Of a stretch of 10,808 nucleotides of DNA, positions 1-6,622 are shown piece by piece. Origin of the DNA: an uncultured Pseudomonadales bacterium (GTDB taxonomy: Bacteria; Pseudomonadota; Gammaproteobacteria; Pseudomonadales; Cellvibrionaceae); NCBI GenBank assembly GCA_938048505.1, contig CALIUX010000243.1, positions 1 through 10,808 on the forward strand. Direction: 5' to 3'. The stretch's first letter is position 1; the number at the start of each line of letters is the position of its first letter. The translations under genes and the position numbers were made by a program. Below the pieces are notes generated by a model. That model did no database searches. It saw only the letters and a list, made by a program, of their open reading frames with translations, and was not told the origin of the DNA.

Positions 1-264
1 CAAAAAATGAATTTGAATATCCAAGATGTGCAAGGGGGCATACTCGCGGTGTCTCAGTTTACTTTGGCCGCTAATACTAAGCAGGGGCTACGCCCAGGCT
101 TTTCGAGTGCGGCTTCGCCCGATTTGGCAAAGGAGTATTACGACGACTTTGTTACATTGCTTAAACAGAAGCACAGCGGTCTTGTTGAACAAGGGCAGTT
201 TGGTGCAGATATGAAAGTCTCTCTTGTTAATGATGGTCCTGTCACATTTATGCTTGATCTATAA
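1..264 (+). CDS. dtd: D-aminoacyl-tRNA deacylase, C-terminal part (5' end outside window)
   Basis: Dtd hydrolyses D-amino acids (and glycine mischarged on tRNA-Ala) from tRNA in the cytoplasm, which keeps D-residues out of translation. The reading frame is already open at base 1 (Gln-Lys before the first Met), so the Met at base 7 is internal and the gene begins upstream. Two family signatures are visible: SQFTL about 18 residues in, and NDGPVTF close to the C-terminus, the Gly-Pro motif that lines the chiral-proofreading pocket. The 87 visible residues are roughly the last 60 percent of a protein that is usually about 145 residues. The gene ends with TAA, followed by an A+T-rich 57-bp spacer before the ABC exporter. 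Co-transcription with the exporter is possible but nothing in the sequence decides it. Family assignment is firm. Confidence 0.95.
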   Translation, partial: QKMNLNIQDVQGGILAVSQFTLAANTKQGLRPGFSSAASPDLAKEYYDDFVTLLKQKHSGLVEQGQFGADMKVSLVNDGPVTFMLDL

Positions 265-321
265 ATTTAAGCATTTCATTCTTTACTTTTTAAATTTTTT
301 ATACCGTTTTTAGGGTTAACC

Positions 322-2148
322 ATGTTTCGTTTTGTTGAACGTATTACCCAGCCTTTTCATCGCATCGAGAAGCAACAACCGCCTACTGAACTTTGGGCTT
401 TTTGCCGTCATTACACTAAAGGCTACGGTTATTTATTGGCTGCAATGGCTTTTTTTAGTGTGCTTGTTGCTCTGATGGAAGTGTCGCTCTTTAGAATGTT
501 AGGTGTTTTGGTTGATTGGCTAAGTCTTTATTCTCCAGAGGAGTTGTGGGCAAAGCACAGTCAAGATTTAGTCTACATGGCATTTATTGTTATTGTTGCG
601 TTACCTGTCTGTGTATTCTTTCATGGTGTATTTTTGCATCAAGGATTGATGGGCAACTACCCAATGGCTGTACGTTGGCAAGCACACAATTATTTGTTGC
701 GCCAAAGTATGGGGTTTTATCAAGATGAATTTGCGGGTCGTATTGCAACGAAGGTTATGCAAACAGCGTTAGCCGTGCGCGAAACTGTTGTTAAATTATT
801 AGATGTTTTTTTATATGTCGTCATCTTTTTTGGCGGCATCTTGGTCATGGTCGCCACGCTTGATTTACGACTAATGATTCCTTTTGTGGTATGGCTAATC
901 GCTTATATTGGTATCTTGCGTTATTTTTTGCCAAGGCTAAAGCGTGTTTCGATGCATCAAGCCAATGCACGAAGTGAGATGACAGGCCGCTTGGTGGATA
1001 CCTATACCAATATTCATACGGTGAAATTATTTAGTCATGCTCGGCGTGAAGCTGATTATGTAAAAGAAAGCATGCAGGGCTTTTTGGAAACAGTTTACCC
1101 TCAGATGCGCTTAGCCGTGCAGTTAAAAACAGCAGTGTGGATTAGTAATGCGTTATTAATTTTTTCTGTGTGTGCTATGTGCCTTTATTTATGGTCTCTT
1201 AGTTTTATTACGGTTGGTGTGATTGCTGCGGCTGTAGGGGTCATTTTGCGGCTTTATGGCATGAGCCAATGGATTATGTGGGAAGTCAGTGGCCTCTTTG
1301 AAAATATCGGCACAGTACAAGACGGTATTCAAACGCTCAGCCAGCCGTATACCATCGATGATGCGGATAATGCTCATCCGTTAAAGTGCACTTCTGGTGG
1401 TATTCATTATCAAGATGTAGATTTTCACTACGATGATCAAAAGCAGGTTATGACGGGCTTTAACCTTGATATTAAACCGGGTGAAAAAATTGGGTTAATT
1501 GGACGTTCTGGTGCAGGGAAGTCGACACTGGTTAACCTGCTGTTACGCTTTTATGATCTTGAGCAAGGATCTATTCAAATAGATGGTCAAGATATTCGTC
1601 ATGTCACGCAAGATAGCCTTCGCCAGCATATTGGTGTGGTCACACAAGATACGGCTCTGATGCATCGTTCTGTCTACGATAACATTGCTTACGGGATGCC
1701 CGATGCCACAGAGGATGATGTGATTGCAGCAGCCAAAAAGGCACATGCTTATGATTTTATTCTAGGCTTAAAAGATGCCAAAGGACGGAAAGGCTTACAC
1801 GCTCATGTGGGTGAAAGAGGCGTAAAGCTAAGTGGTGGGCAGCGCCAACGTATTGCCATTGCTCGCGTGCTTTTAAAAAATGCGCCGATTTTGGTGTTGG
1901 ATGAAGCCACATCTGCCCTTGATAGTGAAGTGGAAAGTGCCATTCAAGAGAACCTTATTCAATTAATGGAAGGGAAAACAGTGATTGCTATTGCGCACCG
2001 TTTATCTACTATCGCAGCACTTGATCGCCTTGTTGTTATGGATGAAGGTGTTGTGGTTGAGCAGGGTACACACGGTGAATTACTCAAGCAAGATGGCCTT
2101 TATGCAAATTTATGGCATCGGCAAAGCGGTGGCTTTTTGTCGGAATAA
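322..2148 (+). CDS. ABC exporter, fused membrane and ATPase domains (MsbA/MdlB-like)
   Basis: A half-transporter expected to dimerise in the inner membrane and export a hydrophobic or lipid-like substrate with ATP. The N-terminal half has about six membrane segments (roughly residues 36-60, 83-105, 158-178, 184-203, 271-291, 294-313). The nucleotide-binding domain starts near residue 360 and has every standard element: Walker A GRSGAGKST (394-402), Q-loop Gln442, signature LSGGQ (503-507), Walker B ILVLDE (523-528, catalytic Glu528) and switch His559. The length of 608 residues is normal for the type I (ABCB-like) exporter family. The start is supported by AGGG six bases before the ATG. The substrate cannot be read from sequence: lipid, peptide and drug exporters of COG1132 look alike, and neither flank (dtd, msrP) suggests a substrate. 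It appears intact. Confidence 0.9.
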   Translation: MFRFVERITQPFHRIEKQQPPTELWAFCRHYTKGYGYLLAAMAFFSVLVALMEVSLFRMLGVLVDWLSLYSPEELWAKHSQDLVYMAFIVIVALPVCVFFHGVFLHQGLMGNYPMAVRWQAHNYLLRQSMGFYQDEFAGRIATKVMQTALAVRETVVKLLDVFLYVVIFFGGILVMVATLDLRLMIPFVVWLIAYIGILRYFLPRLKRVSMHQANARSEMTGRLVDTYTNIHTVKLFSHARREADYVKESMQGFLETVYPQMRLAVQLKTAVWISNALLIFSVCAMCLYLWSLSFITVGVIAAAVGVILRLYGMSQWIMWEVSGLFENIGTVQDGIQTLSQPYTIDDADNAHPLKCTSGGIHYQDVDFHYDDQKQVMTGFNLDIKPGEKIGLIGRSGAGKSTLVNLLLRFYDLEQGSIQIDGQDIRHVTQDSLRQHIGVVTQDTALMHRSVYDNIAYGMPDATEDDVIAAAKKAHAYDFILGLKDAKGRKGLHAHVGERGVKLSGGQRQRIAIARVLLKNAPILVLDEATSALDSEVESAIQENLIQLMEGKTVIAIAHRLSTIAALDRLVVMDEGVVVEQGTHGELLKQDGLYANLWHRQSGGFLSE

Positions 2149-2214
2149 GTCTGGCTGCTGCAACTTAACAGGCGTGAAATGCTCTGATTAAAACGTGAAT
2201 GTAAAAAACTGAGC

Positions 2215-2246
2215 GGGCAAAGTATGAGAACTAATTCTTCATGCCC
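2215..2246 (+). repeat. Imperfect hairpin downstream of the ABC exporter
   Basis: GGGCA (2215-2219) can pair with TGCCC (2242-2246), and inside it TGAGAA can pair with TTCTTCA around a CTAA loop, leaving a small internal loop. No uridine run follows, so it is not a standard intrinsic terminator. It may mark the 3' end of the exporter transcript or be coincidental. Confidence 0.3.
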
Positions 2247-2285
2247 ATTCAAGCCATAATAGGTATGTGGCATGTGATACTTATG

Positions 2286-2319
2286 TTAAGCATGCTTTGA
2301 TTGCCTGATTTATGCTTAA
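2286..2319. repeat. Palindrome and inverted repeat upstream of msrP
   Basis: TTAAGCAT (2286-2293) is an exact inverted match to ATGCTTAA (2312-2319). The left arm is also part of a perfect 10-bp palindrome, AAGCATGCTT (2288-2297). The centre lies about 65 bp before the msrP start, in the 219-bp spacer between the exporter and msrP. That is a reasonable place for an operator or an upstream activator site, but no known consensus is recognised. I found no convincing -35/-10 pair here. Confidence 0.4.
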
Positions 2320-2367
2320 TAGCTCGTATCTAATATTTAAATGTATTTTGCTTGATGGGTTGGCCTT

Positions 2368-3336
2368 ATGTCTCGTTTTTGTTTAAAAGAATCTTTCGTG
2401 ACGTCTGAAACAGATTATTACCGTCGTCGGGATTTTATGCGGTTAGGTGCTGTTAATGCATTGGCATTAGGCGCTGCATCAGCTGGCATGCTTGGCCTTT
2501 CTTCTTCGGTTACTGCTAGTCCAGCATCGCCAGATTTTATCCGTAAAGCCAAAGCGGCTAAGAAAACGATAGTAGCTGACGATAAGCTAAACGACTTTGA
2601 CGATATCACCCAATACAATAATTTTTACGAGCTAGGTACGAGCAAAACAGACCCTTATAAGAATGCCAGTGCTTTAATCACTGACCCTTGGTCTGTATCG
2701 GTTGAGGGTTTATGTGCTAAACCTGGCAAACTGACATTAGAAGATTTATTGAAACCCCATGACTTTGAAGAGAGAATCTATCGGTTACGCTGTGTTGAGG
2801 CTTGGTCAATGGTCATTCCTTGGATGGGTTTTCCGCTTGCTGATTTATTAAAACGTTTTGAACCTTCCACCGATGCAAAGTATGTGGCCTTTGAAACACT
2901 CTACGACAAGGGGCGCCCTTTGCCGGGGCAGCGAGGGCGTTCGATTCGTTGGCCTTATCGTGAAGGGTTGCGTATGGACGAAGCAATGAACCCTCTTACT
3001 TTTATGGCCGTTGGGTTGTATGGCAAAGTATTACCCAATCAAAATGGTGCGCCATTACGTTTAGTCGTGCCATGGAAATACGGCTTTAAAAGTATTAAAT
3101 CCATTGTCAAAATTAAATTTGTGAGTGAGCAGCCCGAAACCAGTTGGAATCAATTACAGTCACGAGAGTATGGCTTTTATTCTAATGTTAACCCTGCGGT
3201 AAACCACCCTCGCTGGAGTCAAGCGAGAGAACGCCGTATTGGGGAGCTACGCAAGCGTAGAACGCTCATGTTTAACGGCTATGAAAAAGAAGTAGCTGGT
3301 TTGTATAAAGGCATGGACTTACAGCGATATTTTTAA
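2368..3336 (+). CDS. msrP: Protein-methionine-sulfoxide reductase catalytic subunit MsrP
   Basis: MsrP (YedY) is a periplasmic molybdopterin enzyme that reduces methionine sulfoxide in oxidised envelope proteins, using electrons passed through MsrQ. The N-terminus has a twin-arginine (Tat) signal: RRDFM at residues 20-24, a hydrophobic stretch, and a probable cleavage site near residues 45-51, consistent with export of a folded, cofactor-loaded protein. The molybdenum-ligand Cys is Cys142, in the family motif [10 protein letters not shown]. Other conserved segments follow: [31 protein letters not shown] and HPRWSQA. The length of 322 residues fits the family. The ATG at 2368 is chosen because FCLKES-VTSET directly before the Tat signal matches the E. 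coli N-terminus; the ribosome binding site is weak. msrQ follows after 41 bp, the usual msrPQ operon order. Confidence 0.97.
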   Translation: MSRFCLKESFVTSETDYYRRRDFMRLGAVNALALGAASAGMLGLSSSVTASPASPDFIRKAKAAKKTIVADDKLNDFDDITQYNNFYELGTSKTDPYKNASALITDPWSVSVEGLCAKPGKLTLEDLLKPHDFEERIYRLRCVEAWSMVIPWMGFPLADLLKRFEPSTDAKYVAFETLYDKGRPLPGQRGRSIRWPYREGLRMDEAMNPLTFMAVGLYGKVLPNQNGAPLRLVVPWKYGFKSIKSIVKIKFVSEQPETSWNQLQSREYGFYSNVNPAVNHPRWSQARERRIGELRKRRTLMFNGYEKEVAGLYKGMDLQRYF

Positions 3337-3377
3337 TTCCTGCCTGTGTGAAAAACTGTTTTTGAGTTGGCGCGATA

Positions 3378-3989
3378 ATGAAAAACGTTAAATTAATTGG
3401 GCACGCGCTAGGCTTATTACCCTTGCTGTATATGCTTTTTTTAGGTGTAACAGGATTGGGCGCAAACCCTATTGAACGTTTAACGCATGAGACAGGGCAG
3501 TGGGGTTTGATATTATTACTTGCGAGTTTGGCCATTACCCCTCTTGTTAAGCTACCGACTTCTGTAAATTTTAAGCCCATAAAGCAGTTAAAACTCAAAA
3601 AAGTGATGCTATGGCGTAAATATTTTGGGCTGTATGCTTTTTGCTATATCGTCATGCACTTTTTAATTTATCTCACCTTAGACCTATCTTTGGATTTTGA
3701 ATTTTTAATTGATGATATTAAAGATCGTCCTTATATCACGGTAGGGTTTTTGGCATTACTGCTATTGGTACCTTTAGCGGTAACGTCTGCGCAGACATTA
3801 AGGCGCAAAATGGGGCGCCATTGGATTAGGTTACATAAATTAGTGTATTTTATTAACGCCTTGGCGCTATTGCATTTTTTCTGGTTGATTCGTGCAGATT
3901 ACTCTGAGTTTTGGTGGTATTTGATCGCTTTTTCTCTATTTATGCTTTTTCGTTTTGTAGAAAAAGCACGCCGTTTAGTCAGGGTATAA
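3378..3989 (+). CDS. msrQ: MsrQ, haem-binding membrane subunit of the MsrPQ system
   Basis: MsrQ (YedZ) is an inner-membrane b-type haem protein of the ferric-reductase-like family. It takes electrons from the quinone pool or flavins and delivers them to MsrP in the periplasm. The 203-residue protein has about five to six membrane segments. It carries His94 (in IVMHFLIYL), His153 (RLHKLVYF) and His166 (ALLHFFWL), which correspond in position to the three haem-ligand histidines described for the E. coli protein; His148 is an additional histidine. The motif TGLGANPIE near the N-terminus is typical of the family. It lies 41 bp after msrP and is probably co-transcribed. Its stop is only 13 bp from the stop of the convergent sensor kinase gene, with no obvious terminator between them. 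Confidence 0.95.
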   Translation: MKNVKLIGHALGLLPLLYMLFLGVTGLGANPIERLTHETGQWGLILLLASLAITPLVKLPTSVNFKPIKQLKLKKVMLWRKYFGLYAFCYIVMHFLIYLTLDLSLDFEFLIDDIKDRPYITVGFLALLLLVPLAVTSAQTLRRKMGRHWIRLHKLVYFINALALLHFFWLIRADYSEFWWYLIAFSLFMLFRFVEKARRLVRV

Positions 3990-4002
3990 AAGCTTAATCT
4001 CC

Positions 4003-5295
4003 CTAGCCTTCAACTTTAGGCCACTCAAGCACAAATTTTGCCCCGCCCAGTTCACTCATACTGACGCTAGCGTTGCCGTTATGCCATTTAAGGGCTCTTT
4101 GTACGATTGCTAACCCTAAGCCAAACCCTCTTGTTTGCGCATTTTCTTCTGAATCAAGCCGAATAAATGACTCAAAAATACGTTCCTGTTCCTTTGGTGG
4201 TATACCTGGCCCGTCGTCCTCTACTGTAATCTTATAGTGCGCGTCATTAGCATAGAGCTCTACGATAATGTGTGATGAGGCAAATCGTAATCCGTTATGA
4301 ATTAAATTGAAGATGGCCCGTTCCATAAGGTGCCATTCACACTGCATTTGCATCGCATTCTTTTCTGTCTTGAGCGTTACGGTAATATCGCTACTTTTAT
4401 GACTGGCTTTTGCTCTGCGTATCAGTTCATTAACCAAAAAAGCCATATCTCCACTTTCTTGATTAAGGGGGCCGTTTTTATGTTCATAACCTGCATAACT
4501 GAGAAGCTGTGTGATAAGCGCGTCCATCTCTTCTACATCTTTTATTAAGCTTGTAGTGTGGTCATTTTCTTCTTTTTCTGATGAGTTTGCGGATATTTCA
4601 GCTTGCTCTTGTAGCATGGCTAACGCGAATTTCATTCTTGCAAGAGGCGTGCGCAATTCATGACTGACGGCGTAAGTCATTTCTTTATGGCTGGCTAATA
4701 GCTCTTTGATCCGCTCTGCCATCCGGTTGAAGGCTTGTGCTAAGTTGTTTACTGCAGAGCCTGGCATAACTGTAACCGGCTCTGGCAGCGCATTACGCCC
4801 AACGTATTGCGTATGCTGCTCTAGCCTTTTAACGTCTCGCATTAATGGCCATACCCAAATAAAAACAATTAAACCAATCGAGATATAAAATACAGTGAGT
4901 AAAATCTCATAGACATAGTTGTTTTGAGGTTGATGCTGTGACGGTAGGGATAACCTGATAATAGTTGTTGATCCGTTAATACGCTTGTAGATCTGTACCT
5001 CGTTTTGGCTATTATGAATGATGTGCGGCATACCAGATGCCAATTCATCCATAAATTGTGAATCAGCAAAATCATCTAAAGAGAGTAAAATAATACGGCC
5101 ACTGATATGCTTGCGAAGGTCGCTAATTGAATCGTGCTCTTTGAGGTGTTTTTCAATTAAGGTAAGTAGATCTTGTTGTGCTGTAGTCACCATTGGCGCA
5201 GGGCTAAAGTATTGCCACGCCTTGTCTAACCCCCACCCCATTAACGCTACAAAAATGGCAATTAACAGATAAAGCGATAAAAAAGTTCGATTCAT
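4003..5295 (-). CDS. rstB: RstB-like sensor histidine kinase
   Basis: An inner-membrane sensor kinase expected to phosphorylate the adjacent RstA-like regulator. Layout: membrane segment about 6-24, a periplasmic sensing region of roughly 100 residues (about 26-128), second membrane segment about 129-152, HAMP linker to about 205, then the dimerisation domain with phospho-acceptor His212 in SHELRTPLARMKF. The ATPase domain follows with an N-box around Asn330-Asn334, G1 box DDGPGIP (360-366) and G2 box GFGLGLAIV (390-398). The 430-residue length and the C-terminal SELGGAKF-LEWP segment resemble E. coli RstB (433 residues). The gene starts 9 bp after the regulator gene, with GAG four bases before the ATG, so translation is probably coupled. 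The periplasmic domain has no recognisable ligand fold, so the signal is unknown. The name is given by similarity recalled from E. coli, not by a search. Confidence 0.85.
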   Translation of the reverse strand: MNRTFLSLYLLIAIFVALMGWGLDKAWQYFSPAPMVTTAQQDLLTLIEKHLKEHDSISDLRKHISGRIILLSLDDFADSQFMDELASGMPHIIHNSQNEVQIYKRINGSTTIIRLSLPSQHQPQNNYVYEILLTVFYISIGLIVFIWVWPLMRDVKRLEQHTQYVGRNALPEPVTVMPGSAVNNLAQAFNRMAERIKELLASHKEMTYAVSHELRTPLARMKFALAMLQEQAEISANSSEKEENDHTTSLIKDVEEMDALITQLLSYAGYEHKNGPLNQESGDMAFLVNELIRRAKASHKSSDITVTLKTEKNAMQMQCEWHLMERAIFNLIHNGLRFASSHIIVELYANDAHYKITVEDDGPGIPPKEQERIFESFIRLDSEENAQTRGFGLGLAIVQRALKWHNGNASVSMSELGGAKFVLEWPKVEG

Positions 5296-5304
5296 TTCGC
5301 TCTT

Positions 5305-6000
5305 TTACCAAGCTTCTGCAACGAATAAATATCCTCTTCCCCATATGGTTTTGATCCGTTTAGGGTCGTCTCCGTCATCATGCACTTTTTTACGTAATTG
5401 CGAAATACGAACATCGATAGAGCGGTCAAGCCCGTCGTATTCACGATGATAAACGGTTTTAAAAAGGTGCTCGCGGCTTAATACTGTGCCAGCATTACGT
5501 GCCAGCTCTGTGAGTAAATCAAATTCATGACTAGAGAGAGAAAGTGTTTCCTGTTCGAGTAGCGCCTGGCGCTGCGCGCAGCGTATTTCTAGTTTATTAA
5601 ACTGCAGTGCGCTTTCATTTGCCGATTTGTCACTGGGTTTTCTACGCAGTAAGGCACGTATACGCGCTAGTAGTACTCGAGGGTCTGCAGGTTTAATGAC
5701 GTAATCATCTGCTCCATACTCAAGCCCCAAGACTTGGTCTGCATCACTGTTTCTAGCCGTTAGCATTAAAATAGGGCCATCAAATATAGGGCGAATGTCG
5801 CGGCAGATATCAAGCCCACTCTTTCCTGGTAAGCCAATATCTAAAATGAGTAGATCAGGTGACGCTGCATGGACTGCTGATTCAACATTAAAGCCCGATG
5901 CTTCATGTACAACATCAAAACCGTTTTGTTTTAGATAAGTACTAACAAGCTGTGCCAATCGATTATCATCTTCGGCTAAGAGTACTTTTGCATGCGTCAT
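5305..6000 (-). CDS. rstA: RstA-like OmpR-family response regulator
   Basis: A two-component DNA-binding regulator. The receiver domain (about 1-120) has the acidic pair Asp11/Asp12, phospho-acceptor Asp54 in LLILDIGLPGKSG, switch Thr81 and Lys103. The winged-helix DNA-binding domain (about 133-231) carries DGLDRSIDVRISQLRKK and ends RIKTIWGRGYLFVAEAW, very like the end of E. coli RstA. Length 231 is normal. The kinase gene follows after 9 bp. Upstream are 142 bp containing a degenerate tandem repeat array and then the DUF3019-like gene. The ribosome binding site is poor, so expression may depend on the upstream transcript or be low. The likely targets are its own operon, including the upstream mipA-like gene (inference from gene order and a weak RstA-box-like sequence at 7516-7529). 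Confidence 0.88.
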   Translation of the reverse strand: MTHAKVLLAEDDNRLAQLVSTYLKQNGFDVVHEASGFNVESAVHAASPDLLILDIGLPGKSGLDICRDIRPIFDGPILMLTARNSDADQVLGLEYGADDYVIKPADPRVLLARIRALLRRKPSDKSANESALQFNKLEIRCAQRQALLEQETLSLSSHEFDLLTELARNAGTVLSREHLFKTVYHREYDGLDRSIDVRISQLRKKVHDDGDDPKRIKTIWGRGYLFVAEAW

Positions 6001-6055
6001 AATGTCTGTTGGTTCATGTTTTATTAAATAAATGGAGCGATGAAAACAGGTCTAG

Positions 6056-6156
6056 ATTAAAGCTATTAGTCATAAAACTATTAATCATAAAATTATGAGT
6101 CTAAAGCAATGAATCTAAAACTATGGGCCTAAAACTATAAATCTAAAAAAAGGCCC
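6056..6156. repeat. Degenerate tandem repeat, about seven units of 14-15 bp
   Basis: Read on the + strand, the units begin at 6056, 6071, 6086 (15 bp each), then 6101, 6115, 6129 and 6143 (14 bp each). Examples are CATAAAACTATTAAT, CTAAAACTATGGGC and CTAAAACTATAAAT; the shared core is roughly MTAAARCTAT followed by a variable four to five bases. The last unit diverges after CTAAAA and runs into the 3' end of the DUF3019-like gene. The array fills most of the spacer between that gene and rstA. Mixed 14/15 bp periods argue against a coding repeat. It could be a multi-site operator, an RNA feature in the intercistronic leader of rstA, or an old slippage-born repeat. Confidence 0.7.
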
Positions 6157-6158
6157 AT
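6123..6158 (-). terminator. Inverted repeat spanning the DUF3019 stop codon (possible attenuating hairpin)
   Basis: ATGGGCCT (6123-6130) is an exact inverted match to AGGCCCAT (6151-6158), with a 20-base loop that contains the stop codon at 6143-6145. In transcription order the hairpin would form at the end of the DUF3019 coding region, followed by AGUUUUAG, which is only weakly U-rich. It could act as a partial terminator or a processing and stability element that separates rstAB expression from mipA-DUF3019. The stem is clear; the function is inference. Confidence 0.45.
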
Positions 6159-6622
6159 GCATTACGCCTTGCTCGGCGGAATTTTTTTTGATCATGCACC
6201 ACTTCAAAGGTTTCGTTGGCCAGAACGGTATTTTGTTGTGCCGTTTTTAAGAGAAACGCTAAGCTCTGTTGAGTGTTGAGCGCCATAATATGCTCACCCG
6301 CATTGACCTCCTGCCAGCAGGCTAATGGATTCTTACTTCTTTTTTGATATAAGCAGATACTCATCGATTCCTCTGCTTGCCAAGAAATATGGATCTCGTC
6401 TTGACACGATTCGTTCTGATCTCTTAAAACGCACACTCTGGGTTTAAGTGTAAAGCTCACCAGCGGGGAGCTTTTAGAGGAGAGGGCGCTCGATAAATAA
6501 TCATTGGCGTGGCTGGTAAGAGAGCTCCAATAGAGCATACTCCCGCAGCAACCAAGCCACAGTAAGCGAAGCGAGGTGTAATTAAAAATGATACACCCCC
6601 GCAACAAAGCCCGTTGTAACAT
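6143..6622 (-). CDS. DUF3019-like secreted small protein
   Basis: A protein of about 159 residues of unknown function, recognised as resembling the DUF3019 family that often lies beside MipA/OmpV and RstAB-type genes in marine gammaproteobacteria. This is recalled family knowledge and was not searched. The ATG at 6622 is chosen over two in-frame TTG codons upstream (6637, 6634) because GAAG lies at a usable distance before it. From this start a long signal peptide with hydrophobic LRLLWLGCCGSMLYW precedes a likely cleavage after SHA (about residue 39). The mature domain has four cysteines (about 64, 73, 90, 102) in the contexts RVCV, ESCQDEI, SICLYQ and ACWQE, which could form two disulfides, and ends in a basic-aromatic tail RRARRNAWAFF. 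Its start lies inside the 3' end of the mipA-like gene, which implies translational coupling. No catalytic motif is seen. Confidence 0.75.
   Translation of the reverse strand: MLQRALLRGCIIFNYTSLRLLWLGCCGSMLYWSSLTSHANDYLSSALSSKSSPLVSFTLKPRVCVLRDQNESCQDEIHISWQAEESMSICLYQKRSKNPLACWQEVNAGEHIMALNTQQSLAFLLKTAQQNTVLANETFEVVHDQKKFRRARRNAWAFF

Noticed and set aside
263..300. AAATTTAA/TTAAATTT inverted repeat followed by a T run after dtd
   Set aside because: The stem is entirely A:T with a loop near 20 bases in a very A+T-rich spacer, too weak to call a terminator.
3272..3598. 108-residue open frame on the - strand across msrP/msrQ
   Set aside because: It is antisense to two firmly identified genes, its composition looks like a shadow frame, and it has no family motif.
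6056..6156. The A+T-rich repeat array as a CRISPR array
   Set aside because: The units are 14-15 bp, directly adjacent and degenerate, without spacers, and no cas gene is present.
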